Shown here in pieces: positions 1-4,966 of a stretch of 8,286 nucleotides of DNA; within the stretch, counting starts at the first letter, position 1; each line of letters starts with the position of its first letter. The DNA lies in NCBI GenBank assembly GCA_964522605.1, contig CAZFWV010000308.1, forward strand, positions 1 to 8,286. Direction: 5' to 3'. Source of the DNA: CAVZLD01 sp964522605. GTDB lineage: Bacteria; Planctomycetota; Planctomycetia; Pirellulales; Pirellulaceae. Both the position numbers and the translations under genes were made by a program. The notes below the pieces were generated by a model that saw only the letters and a list, made by a program, of their open reading frames with translations, was not told the DNA's origin and searched no databases.

Positions 1-89
1 GGGCATCGCCCCGCGCGTAGGACCATCGTTTAACCGCGTGGGCAACGCCCCGCGCAGCGCGCGCGGCCCGCTGGGCACGCGGTTAAACG
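1..89. repeat. GC-rich nested palindrome with a partial direct repeat
   Basis: A perfect 14-bp inverted repeat, CGTTTAACCGCGTG at 27-40 and its complement at 76-89, encloses a smaller stem (CCGCGC at 50-55 with GCGCGG at 61-66, 5-nt loop). The GGGCAACGCCCCGCGC at 40-55 is also present at 1-16 with one mismatch, so the element continues as a 39-bp-spaced direct repeat and is cut by the window edge. It lies downstream of the minus-strand gene ending at 213. It has no U-tract and I see no coding function. It resembles dispersed palindromes of planctomycete intergenic regions; a structural role (cruciform or transcript end) is only inference. Confidence 0.7.
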
Positions 90-151
90 AGAGGACCGAG
101 ATGCCGAAGTTACCTCTGAGTCACCCCTTATGGCAAACCCAACTCGCGGCA

Positions 152-180
152 ATTCTCCGCGTTCTTCCGCGGCTCTTTTT
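152..180 (+). repeat. CTCCGCG-type interspersed repeat copy
   Basis: TTCTCCGCGTTCTTCCGCGG followed by CTCTTTTT is a copy of the repeat family also present at 7145-7177 in the opposite orientation, with more distant relatives at 3025-3060 and 8154-8187. It contains a 5-bp stem (CCGCG 157-161 with CGCGG 168-172) and an approximate 9-nt periodicity. An 8-bp inverted repeat, CTGAGTCA at 116-123 and TGACTCAG at 193-200, brackets it; this may be chance. It sits just past the 3' end of the minus-strand gene. Confidence 0.6.
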
Positions 181-212
181 CTTCACTCTACATGACTCAG
201 GTTCAGAGCACC

Positions 213-1247
213 CTAAAACCCACCATCCCGATTCTGGAAATGCGTTGGTTTCTCCCACAGTTCGCCGCCGGTTTGGATCCAGTCGGCGATCCAGCGGATC
301 AAGCGTTCGATGCCGACCTGGGGCATCCCATATCGATGACAGGCTTCTGATGAGTTACTCAGGAGCGCATCCGCCGCTTCGATGCCGATGCAGTCGGGGG
401 CCAGGCCGAGCAATTGGCCGAATTTGTCCGCGACTTCTCGCACAAGCAGCGTCTCGGGGCCGGCAACGTTGATGACTTTCGGAGGACACTCGGCATCGAC
501 GAGTGCCGCTAGTGACATTGCGTTGGCATCCCCTTGCCAGATCGCGTTCACAAAGCCCATCGTCACATCAATCGGAACTTGCTCGCTGACTTGGCGAGCG
601 AGATCGACCAGCACGCCATAGCGCAATTCGCAAGCATAGTTGAGCCGCAAGAGCGTAACCGGCATATTCTGCACGATACTGAAGTGCTGGAAGATCCGCT
701 CTCGCCCTAAGACACTCGCGGCGTACTCCCCGACAGGCTGCAGCAAGTCGGTTTCGCGCGATCCACCACTTTCAGGCCGCACGTAGCCGTAGATGTTGCC
801 GGAAGAGAAGGCGAGGATGCGGCTGTCGGCAAATCTGCGGCAGACCAAGCCCGGTGTCCAGGTATTGATCGCCCACGTCAGTCCCGGGTTCTGCTCAGTC
901 CCAAACTTGACGCCAGTCATATAAACGACATTTTCGCACTGTGGCAGAGTGCGGACGAACTGATCGTCGAGCAGGTCGCCGGCGATCGTTTCGACACCAG
1001 CCGCCTCGAGCGATGCACGTGCAGCAGGCTGCGAGAAACGACTCACGCCGATGATGCGTCGCGACACGCCCGCCTCTTCGGACGCTCGCCGAGCCATCCT
1101 CGCCAGCGACGGACCCATCTTGCCGCCGACACCCAGCAGAATCAAGTCGCCCGACAAACGTCCCATCGCCGTAACGGCCGACGGACTGGGACGGCTTAGA
1201 CATTCCTCAAGCTGAACGGCATCGGTAATTCGATCGGGGAGGTTCAT
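213..1247 (-). CDS. NAD(P)-binding epimerase/dehydratase-like protein (extended SDR fold)
   Basis: This 344-aa protein has a Rossmann-type nucleotide-binding loop, GVGGKMG at residues 39-45, then a GD motif (90-91) and SSGNIYG (148-154), which is the strand and active-site Ser region of extended short-chain dehydrogenases. Sugar-nucleotide epimerases of this fold normally have YxxxK. Here the corresponding stretch is Y175-A-A-S-V179 within YAASVLGRERIF, so the Lys position is Val, confirmed from the codon GTC on the minus strand. Either the enzyme uses another chemistry or it binds NAD(P) without classic catalysis; the change may be shared by its whole subfamily. NVAGPET near 260-266 matches the C-terminal substrate-domain pattern of NAD-dependent epimerases. 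The start at ATG 1247 leaves an N-terminal extension of about 35 residues before the first strand. No Shine-Dalgarno sequence is visible. It is predicted to be cytosolic, and the substrate is unknown. Confidence 0.85.
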   Translation of the reverse strand: MNLPDRITDAVQLEECLSRPSPSAVTAMGRLSGDLILLGVGGKMGPSLARMARRASEEAGVSRRIIGVSRFSQPAARASLEAAGVETIAGDLLDDQFVRTLPQCENVVYMTGVKFGTEQNPGLTWAINTWTPGLVCRRFADSRILAFSSGNIYGYVRPESGGSRETDLLQPVGEYAASVLGRERIFQHFSIVQNMPVTLLRLNYACELRYGVLVDLARQVSEQVPIDVTMGFVNAIWQGDANAMSLAALVDAECPPKVINVAGPETLLVREVADKFGQLLGLAPDCIGIEAADALLSNSSEACHRYGMPQVGIERLIRWIADWIQTGGELWEKPTHFQNRDGGF

Positions 1248-1436
1248 AGTTGGAAACCGGGATCAGAAGATATGAACGACATTCTAAGCTACGCAAGCAT
1301 CGAGTGCGGGGCCAGGCGACCCGCGCACAGTATGTGATTCGCAATCCTGTCCGAGTGTTCGATCAAGATTCAAACGCAGCCAAAGTGGTGAGACTTGGAC
1401 GCGCTTAGCCCGCATGTAATTGGACGAATCGCGCTT

Positions 1437-1482
1437 CGTCGCCGAATTCGTGAGACTCGTCGCCGAATTCGTGAGAATTCGG
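1437..1482 (-). repeat. 21-bp tandem duplication leading into a GAATTC palindrome
   Basis: CGTCGCCGAATTCGTGAGA occurs at 1437-1455 and again at 1458-1476, a 21-bp period. The second copy continues into a complete palindrome: CCGAATTC at 1463-1470, loop GTGA, GAATTCGG at 1475-1482. The minus strand reads in the same orientation as the copies at 1604, 3222 and 3383 read on the plus strand. Because 21 is a multiple of three, the repeat stays open when translated and gives a spurious peptide with two SLTNSAT-like units. Confidence 0.8.
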
Positions 1483-1523
1483 AGGGCGCCGCGGAGCCTC
1501 CGAAGTCTCACGACTCCGGCTAC
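1475..1523 (+). repeat. Diverged GAATTC-palindrome copy with overlapping inverted repeat
   Basis: CCGAAGTCTCACGACTCCGG followed by CTAC (1500-1523) aligns with the canonical CCGAATTC-TCAC-GAATTCGG-CTAC. One stem change is compensated on both sides (T to G opposite A to C), while another pair is lost. It overlaps a second inverted repeat, 1475-1485 with 1497-1507 (10 of 11 paired), around a GGCGCCGCGG core. The family is therefore probably maintained as a stem-loop. Confidence 0.6.
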
Positions 1524-1603
1524 ATATGGGGAAACTCGGCTACAAATCGTAGTGCAAGCAGGCTAAACACATAGTTAGACTTCGGGAGGTTGTCTACTTC
1601 AAT

Positions 1604-1626
1604 CCGAATTCTCACGAATTCGGCTA
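1604..1626 (+). repeat. GAATTC palindromic repeat copy
   Basis: Perfect 8-bp stem CCGAATTC (1604-1611), loop TCAC, GAATTCGG (1616-1623), followed by the family tail CTAC. It is identical in its core to the copies at 3222-3241 and 3383-3402. It sits about 55 bp upstream of the lactonase promoter. Confidence 0.85.
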
Positions 1627-1678
1627 CGAAAATTCGATTTTCGAACGACGCGTAGTATACCCGGATTTTCATCGGGCG

Positions 1679-1705
1679 TTGACCGGTCTTGGGACGTGGT
1701 ACAAT
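1679..1705 (+). promoter_or_regulatory. Sigma70-like promoter of the lactonase gene
   Basis: TTGACC (1679-1684) and an extended -10, TGG-TACAAT (hexamer 1700-1705), are separated by 15 bp, which is short, but the extended TGn motif could compensate. Transcription would begin near 1712 and give a leader of about 44 nt before the GTG start at 1756. This is the clearest promoter in the window; it is assigned by motif only. Confidence 0.55.
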
Positions 1706-1742
1706 GCTGAGCGATGAAATGGATAGAATTCTGAGAAGACGA

Positions 1743-1747
1743 AAGGA
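1743..1747 (+). promoter_or_regulatory. Ribosome binding site supporting a GTG start
   Basis: AAGGA lies 8 nt upstream of GTG 1756. This decides the start: translation from GTG gives a complete signal peptide, whereas the next in-frame ATG, at codon 5, has poorer spacing and loses the N-terminal Lys. Confidence 0.6.
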
Positions 1748-1755
1748 ACCTGTCG

Positions 1756-2982
1756 GTGAAAATCCTGATGATCCTGCAAGTCGTGTTTTGCGTGGGTGCG
1801 ATGAGTTCCCTGTCCATGGCTGCCGAGGATGTCGAAGATCCTGCGGAGGTTCCTCAGATGCTGCGATTCTACATCGGCACTTACACGAGCGGTGAAAGCG
1901 AAGGCATTTACATGTCGACGCTGAATCGCGAAACGGGCGAACTGACTGAACCAACCCTCGTGGGCGAGACCGACAATCCGTCGTTTCTGGCGATCCATCC
2001 GACCGGCAAGTACCTGTATGCGGTGGGTGAAATCTCCGGCTTTGATGGACAGAGGTCGGGCGCCGTGACGGCCTGGAAGATCGATCAAGAGACCGGCCAA
2101 CTGAACTTCCTCGGCGAAGATCCATCCGGCGGACCGGGCCCTTGTCATCTGACCGTCGACAACTCCGGTCGCACGGTACTAATTGCGAACTACGGCGGCG
2201 GCAGCATCAGCTCGCGCGAACTGTTTTATAACGGTAAGCTCGGCAATCAGGTCAGTTTCCATCAACATGTCGGTTCGAGTGTAAATCCGCAGCGGCAGCG
2301 GGAACCGCACGCACATTCGATTAACCTCGACCCCGAAAACCAATATGCGTTCGTCGCCGACCTGGGCCTCGATCAGATCCTCGTCTATCGGTTCGAGTCG
2401 ATCGACGGCGAATTGAAGCCAAACGAGAAATTCCCCTACGCCAAAGTAAAACCTGGCTCCGGACCAAGACATTTCAGTTTCCATCCGAACGGTCAGTTCG
2501 CGTATGTGATCAACGAGTTGAGTTCGACGATCACCGCCTTTCGATATGAATCGGGTCGAGGCGGGTTGGAAGAGATCCAGACAATCGCTACGCTGCCCTC
2601 GGATTTCGAAGGTAACAGCTACACGGCGGAAGTCGTCGTCCACCCGGACGGCAAGACCGTTTATGGCTCGAACCGCGGGCACGACAGTATTGCTGTTTTT
2701 CGCTGCGATCCGGAAACGGGGCAGCTTGAGTTGGTGCAGATCGAACCGACGCAAGGTAAGACACCGCGCAACTTCGTGATCGATCCGACCGGTACGTACT
2801 TGCTGGCTGAAAACCAGGGAAGTGACACGGTTGTTGTATTTCGCATCGATCCTGAATCCGGGAAACTCTCCGCCACCGGTCACAAACTGGATGTCCCTTC
2901 GCCAGTTTGCATCCGATTCGCCAAGTGGGGTGTCGAGGCTGATATAGAAGAGGAAGAAGTCGAGGAGGAGGCAGAGGAGTAA
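1756..2982 (+). CDS. Exported lactonase-family beta-propeller protein (6-phosphogluconolactonase-like)
   Basis: This 408-aa protein starts at GTG. Residues 1-22 form a signal peptide (Lys2, hydrophobic core, S-M-A before a predicted cut at Ala22/Ala23), so the mature protein should be outside the cytoplasm. From about residue 37 it follows the lactonase seven-bladed propeller pattern: RFYIGTYTSGESEGIY, then blade repeats such as FLAIHPTGKYLYAV (77-90), PHAHSINLDPENQYAFV (184-200), GPRHFSFHPNGQFAYVINE (236-254), VVVHPDGKTVYGSNR (293-307) and TPRNFVIDPTGTYLLAENQ (336-354). Family members include E. coli Pgl (YbhE), which hydrolyses 6-phosphogluconolactone in the pentose phosphate pathway. An exported member is unlikely to serve that cytosolic step and may act on other sugar lactones. 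The C-terminal tail (396-408) is almost entirely Glu/Asp, an unusual addition. It has its own promoter and probably forms a single-gene unit. Confidence 0.88.
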   Translation: MKILMILQVVFCVGAMSSLSMAAEDVEDPAEVPQMLRFYIGTYTSGESEGIYMSTLNRETGELTEPTLVGETDNPSFLAIHPTGKYLYAVGEISGFDGQRSGAVTAWKIDQETGQLNFLGEDPSGGPGPCHLTVDNSGRTVLIANYGGGSISSRELFYNGKLGNQVSFHQHVGSSVNPQRQREPHAHSINLDPENQYAFVADLGLDQILVYRFESIDGELKPNEKFPYAKVKPGSGPRHFSFHPNGQFAYVINELSSTITAFRYESGRGGLEEIQTIATLPSDFEGNSYTAEVVVHPDGKTVYGSNRGHDSIAVFRCDPETGQLELVQIEPTQGKTPRNFVIDPTGTYLLAENQGSDTVVVFRIDPESGKLSATGHKLDVPSPVCIRFAKWGVEADIEEEEVEEEAEE

Positions 2983-3024
2983 CCGCGACGAATAACCTCC
3001 GCGACGGCGCTCAATTCCTTATCC

Positions 3025-3060
3025 CTGCGACCCTCTGCGCCTTTGCGGCCTCTGCGTTTT
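3025..3060 (+). repeat. CTCTGCG-type interspersed repeat copy
   Basis: The 31 bp at 3025-3055 match 8156-8186 at 29 of 31 positions, 5.1 kb away. The core is CTCTGCGCC-TTTGCGGCC-TCTGCGTTT, an approximate 9-nt periodicity. It starts about 40 bp after the lactonase stop codon and runs straight into the tandem repeat at 3050. Confidence 0.75.
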
Positions 3061-3104
3061 TCCTTCTTCTCGTCTAATGGGTGTGCCACTGGCTTTGCCA
3101 GTGT

Positions 3105-3204
3105 NNNNNNNNNNNNNNNNNNNNNNNNNNNNNNNNNNNNNNNNNNNNNNNNNNNNNNNNNNNNNNNNNNNNNNNNNNNNNNNNNNNNNNNNNNNNNNNN
3201 NNNN
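3105..3204. other. Assembly gap of exactly 100 N
   Basis: A run of exactly 100 N is a conventional placeholder for a gap of unknown size. It falls in the middle of a duplicated unit, so it most likely reflects failure to assemble across the repeat. By comparison with the second copy, the missing sequence is predicted to be about 31 bp, or that plus whole repeat units. Confidence 0.9.
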
Positions 3205-3221
3205 CAGTGGCACCCAGCGAT

Positions 3222-3245
3222 CCGAATTCTCACGAATTCGGCTAC
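3222..3245 (+). repeat. GAATTC palindromic repeat copy (first tandem unit)
   Basis: CCGAATTC (3222-3229), loop TCAC, GAATTCGG (3234-3241), tail CTAC. It is embedded in the first 161-bp unit and identical to the copy at 3383-3402. Confidence 0.85.
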
Positions 3246-3312
3246 TATGCGGAGCGATGTTCCTCTGCGCCATTTCGAGCTCTGCGTTTTTCCTTCTTCT
3301 CGTCTAATGGGT

Positions 3313-3374
3313 GTGCCACTGGCTTTGCCAGTGTCCTCTTGAGTCGAGGAATCGCACTGGCAGAGCAGTGGCAC
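3313..3374 (+). repeat. Three-layer nested hairpin element
   Basis: Three stems nest exactly: GTGCCACTG (3313-3321) with CAGTGGCAC (3366-3374); GCCAGTG (3327-3333) with CACTGGC (3355-3361); TCCTC (3334-3338) with GAGGA (3346-3350). The alternative short hairpin CACTGGC-TTT-GCCAGTG also exists on the 5' side. Both outer arms are preserved on the two sides of the assembly gap, so the first copy very likely has the same structure. It lies between convergent gene ends, so a bidirectional terminator or mRNA-stabilising role is plausible but unproven. Confidence 0.75.
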
Positions 3375-3382
3375 CCAGCGAT

Positions 3383-3406
3383 CCGAATTCTCACGAATTC
3401 GGCTAC
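3383..3406 (+). repeat. GAATTC palindromic repeat copy (second tandem unit)
   Basis: CCGAATTC (3383-3390), loop TCAC, GAATTCGG (3395-3402), tail CTAC ending on the first base of the methyltransferase stop triplet. It is the closest repeat to the 3' end of that gene. Confidence 0.85.
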
Positions 3407-4344
3407 TATGCGGAGCGATGCCCTTCGCGACCGTACGACCGCAATCCGTGACTTGATCCCGCACTCAACACATGCCGCACGGCAGGGATGGACAGACTGT
3501 TGCCGACGAGTCGATAAGCTTGCGAGAGGGTCAAGCATGCGGGCAACGTGAAACTTGTCGGGAATCCCAACAGCCGCAGGATCTCATGCGGCGAGAATCG
3601 ACGCACGCCGGCATCGGTGGCGAGATACGATCCACTCTGGACAGGAGACCGACCGTAGGCAGAGGTAAAGCAGTTCGTAACCGCGTCGGCATCCCGCGGA
3701 TCCACGATGTGCATCGCCGACCGGTAGCGGGCGAGCAGTTCACGGTCGACAAACAACTCCTTTGGAACCTGCGGATCGAGCATCTCGGACAATCTGCGCG
3801 AATGCACTTCCGGCTCGGGCCAACAGGGTCTCTCTCGTCGCGAAGCGATTAGATAGTACCGCGGTCGACGGTTGGGCAGACCGAATTGCGTCGAGCACCA
3901 GATGCCTTCCAGGAACGTGTACCCACCGCGATCGAGCATGTTTTGGAGTTCGTCGTGCGCGATCGAATCCTGGAACGCAGCCACATTCTCCATTGCCACA
4001 TAGGTCGGCCGAACTCTTTCGATTCGCTGCAACAGAGTTGCAAAGGCTTGGGCGCGCGGATCGGCTAGATCTCGTTGCCGACCTCGTTGCGTAAACGGCT
4101 GACAGGGTGGAGACATCCACCACAGGTCGGCCCGCCAGTTGGCAAATTGCGTCTCGGAAATCGACTCGATCGTCCTCGTTTCAACAGCATGCGGGTAATT
4201 GTGGCGATAGACACGCAGCGCGAGTTGGTTGATATCGACCGCCGCCACCACGTCCGCTCGACCCACCAACGCCACCGTGCAGCCGCCGATGCCGCAAAAT
4301 AGCTCAAGGACGCGCGGTTTCCGGTTGGCGGAAGTGGAATTCAT
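3406..4344 (-). CDS. dnmt2: Dnmt2/TRDMT1-family C5-cytosine methyltransferase, probable tRNA m5C methyltransferase
   Basis: This 312-aa protein has the C5-methyltransferase motifs in order: SAM-binding LELFCGIGG (13-21, motif I), VVAAVDIN (32-39, II), SPPCQPFTQRG (78-88, IV, catalytic Cys81), MENV (118-121, VI, Glu119), GLPNRRPRYYLIA (155-167, VIII, Arg160 and Arg162), FSPHEILRLLGFP (250-262, IX) and YRLVGNSLSIPAV (277-289, X). Dnmt2 hallmarks are clear: PPCQPFT with a following R-Q/D stretch, and CFT followed by AYG at 225-230. Only about 55 residues separate motif VIII from the CFT stretch, so there is no room for a DNA target-recognition domain. Eukaryotic Dnmt2 methylates C38 of tRNA-Asp, and the Geobacter homologue is reported to act on tRNA-Glu. 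The start at ATG 4344 is chosen because motif I follows within 12 residues; the open frame extends further upstream only by translating a hairpin repeat. No Shine-Dalgarno site is seen. The last four codons and the stop lie in the 161-bp repeat. No restriction endonuclease or Vsr-type gene adjoins it. Confidence 0.86.
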   Translation of the reverse strand: MNSTSANRKPRVLELFCGIGGCTVALVGRADVVAAVDINQLALRVYRHNYPHAVETRTIESISETQFANWRADLWWMSPPCQPFTQRGRQRDLADPRAQAFATLLQRIERVRPTYVAMENVAAFQDSIAHDELQNMLDRGGYTFLEGIWCSTQFGLPNRRPRYYLIASRRERPCWPEPEVHSRRLSEMLDPQVPKELFVDRELLARYRSAMHIVDPRDADAVTNCFTSAYGRSPVQSGSYLATDAGVRRFSPHEILRLLGFPTSFTLPACLTLSQAYRLVGNSLSIPAVRHVLSAGSSHGLRSYGREGHRSA

Positions 4345-4443
4345 AGTGGAGAGATGAGTGTTCAACGTACCGCGAGAGGTGGAAATGGTGAACAGTATAG
4401 TCGATGAAGCGTGCGGGACGGCGGCAATAAGGTTGGACCGGAG

Positions 4444-4535
4444 GAGGAGGAGCCACGGATTTGACGGAGGGTCCGGATGGGCACGGACAGAACCGTGGAG
4501 ATCCGTACCTTCCGTCAAATCCGTGGTTCCTCCTC
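4444..4535. repeat. 92-nt nested inverted repeat (CCACGGATTTGACGGA type)
   Basis: The left arm 4444-4471 and right arm 4508-4535 pair over 28 positions with two mismatches; the shared core is CCACGGATTTGACGGA (4453-4468). The interior continues the stem with CGGAT (4474-4478) to ATCCG (4501-4505) and CACGG (4482-4486) to CCGTG (4493-4497), leaving a 6-nt loop. The long arms, compact structure and lack of coding capacity resemble a palindromic mobile repeat (REP or MITE-like). No target-site duplication is evident. It lies about 100 bp upstream of dnmt2. Confidence 0.8.
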
Positions 4536-4905
4536 GATCTTCGGTCTCGCTCGACTGGTGCGCAACAACCACGGGGCAAATCGTCGTGCACCGTCGTCGA
4601 TCGCCTCTCAAAGCATTCGCACGTCCGGACTGACGGCCACCGCTACAACGGGTGGCAAACGGACATAGAGGATCAAGAAGTACACAACTTCTGACGCGGG
4701 GATCTCAGGACAACGGGTGCGAGTTCAAACCGGATATGCGCCATCTCTCAACTGGGTTTTGCCATTTTTCGATGTTTCTCGTTTGTAATGGCTTTGGGAC
4801 GTGGTCGGACGGACCGTTCAGGGCTACATTTACTAGTGGGGCGGGCGAGATCGGCGCGGGCGACGGGGTTTAGAAGCGATTCTGTTCCGCAGGATCTCCG
4901 TGACG

Positions 4906-4934
4906 TTGCTGTAACCCATACCCTTCGCTATTTC
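4906..4934 (+). promoter_or_regulatory. Weak candidate promoter of glgX
   Basis: TTGCTG and TATTTC at 17-bp spacing lie 32 nt upstream of the glgX start. Each hexamer matches the sigma70 consensus only in part, so this is tentative. Confidence 0.25.
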
Positions 4935-4957
4935 GTACCGCTCGTTCGCGGCGGGTC

Positions 4958-4961
4958 AGGA
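4958..4961 (+). promoter_or_regulatory. Ribosome binding site of glgX
   Basis: AGGA lies 5 nt before ATG 4967 and supports this start. The CBM48-like domain begins within about 12 residues, as expected for the family. Confidence 0.55.
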
Positions 4962-4966
4962 CAACC

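Larger units (their letters stand above)
1248..1755. other. Intergenic spacer with repeats between divergent genes
   Basis: This 508-bp gap separates the divergent epimerase-like and lactonase genes. It holds three GAATTC-type palindromes (described separately), a 7-bp perfect hairpin (CGAAAAT 1627-1633, loop TCG, ATTTTCG 1637-1643) and the promoter of the downstream gene. A weak minus-strand -10-like TAGAAT lies at 1286-1281, about 35 nt upstream of the epimerase start, without a convincing -35. The minus-strand open frame at 1284-1511 is best read as translated repeat, not a gene. Confidence 0.7.
2983..3405. other. Repeat-filled intergenic spacer between convergent genes
   Basis: This 423-bp gap lies between the 3' ends of the lactonase gene and the minus-strand methyltransferase gene. 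It consists almost entirely of interspersed repeats and a 100-N assembly gap (all described separately). No coding sequence is supportable: open frames here run through N or translate the repeats. No classic stem plus U-tract terminator is visible, although the large hairpins could end transcripts from both sides. Confidence 0.75.
3050..3420 (+). repeat. Two imperfect tandem copies of an approximately 161-bp repeat unit
   Basis: The first 55 bases of the unit are identical at 3050-3104 and 3280-3334, and the last 55 are identical at 3205-3259 and 3366-3420. In the complete second copy the two parts are separated by 31 bp (3335-3365); in the first copy the middle is the assembly gap. If the gap is really 31 bp, both offsets agree on a 161-bp period. 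The unit combines a CTCTGCG repeat end, a nested hairpin and a GAATTC palindrome. The second copy runs into the 3' end of the methyltransferase gene. Confidence 0.85.
4345..4966. other. Intergenic spacer between divergent dnmt2 and glgX
   Basis: This 622-bp gap has no supportable gene. It contains the 92-nt hairpin (separate entry), a small hairpin AGAAGT-ACACA-ACTTCT at 4676-4692, and weak promoter candidates. On the minus strand, TATACT at 4399-4394 lies 50 nt before the dnmt2 start without a good -35. On the plus strand, TTGCTG (4906-4911) and TATTTC (4929-4934) are 17 bp apart and 32 nt before glgX. The open frame at 4652-4873 has no motif, no ribosome binding site and no recognisable composition, so I do not call it. 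Confidence 0.6.

Noticed and set aside
1284..1511. Minus-strand 75-codon open frame
   Set aside because: It translates the GAATTC palindromes and their 21-bp duplication; no family features and no ribosome binding site.
2179..2883. Minus-strand 234-codon open frame opposite the lactonase gene
   Set aside because: Shadow of a well-supported propeller gene; the translation shows no family pattern.
3050..3420. CRISPR array
   Set aside because: Only two long units with identical rather than variable interiors; no short repeat and spacer pattern and no cas genes.
2880..3551. Several open frames on both strands crossing the assembly gap
   Set aside because: They contain N-encoded unknown residues and translate repeat sequence; none has a recognisable domain.
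3406..4344. Restriction-modification system around the methyltransferase
   Set aside because: No endonuclease, Vsr or specificity gene adjoins it, and the protein lacks a DNA target-recognition domain.
4345..4611. In-frame N-terminal extension of the dnmt2 open frame
   Set aside because: The extra 89 codons run through the 92-nt hairpin and precede motif I by about 100 residues, unlike Dnmt2 proteins. ATG 4344 places motif I normally.
4692..4745. tRNA-like stretch with a GTTCAAACC T-loop-like motif
   Set aside because: The flanking bases do not form T, acceptor or anticodon stems, so no tRNA can be drawn.
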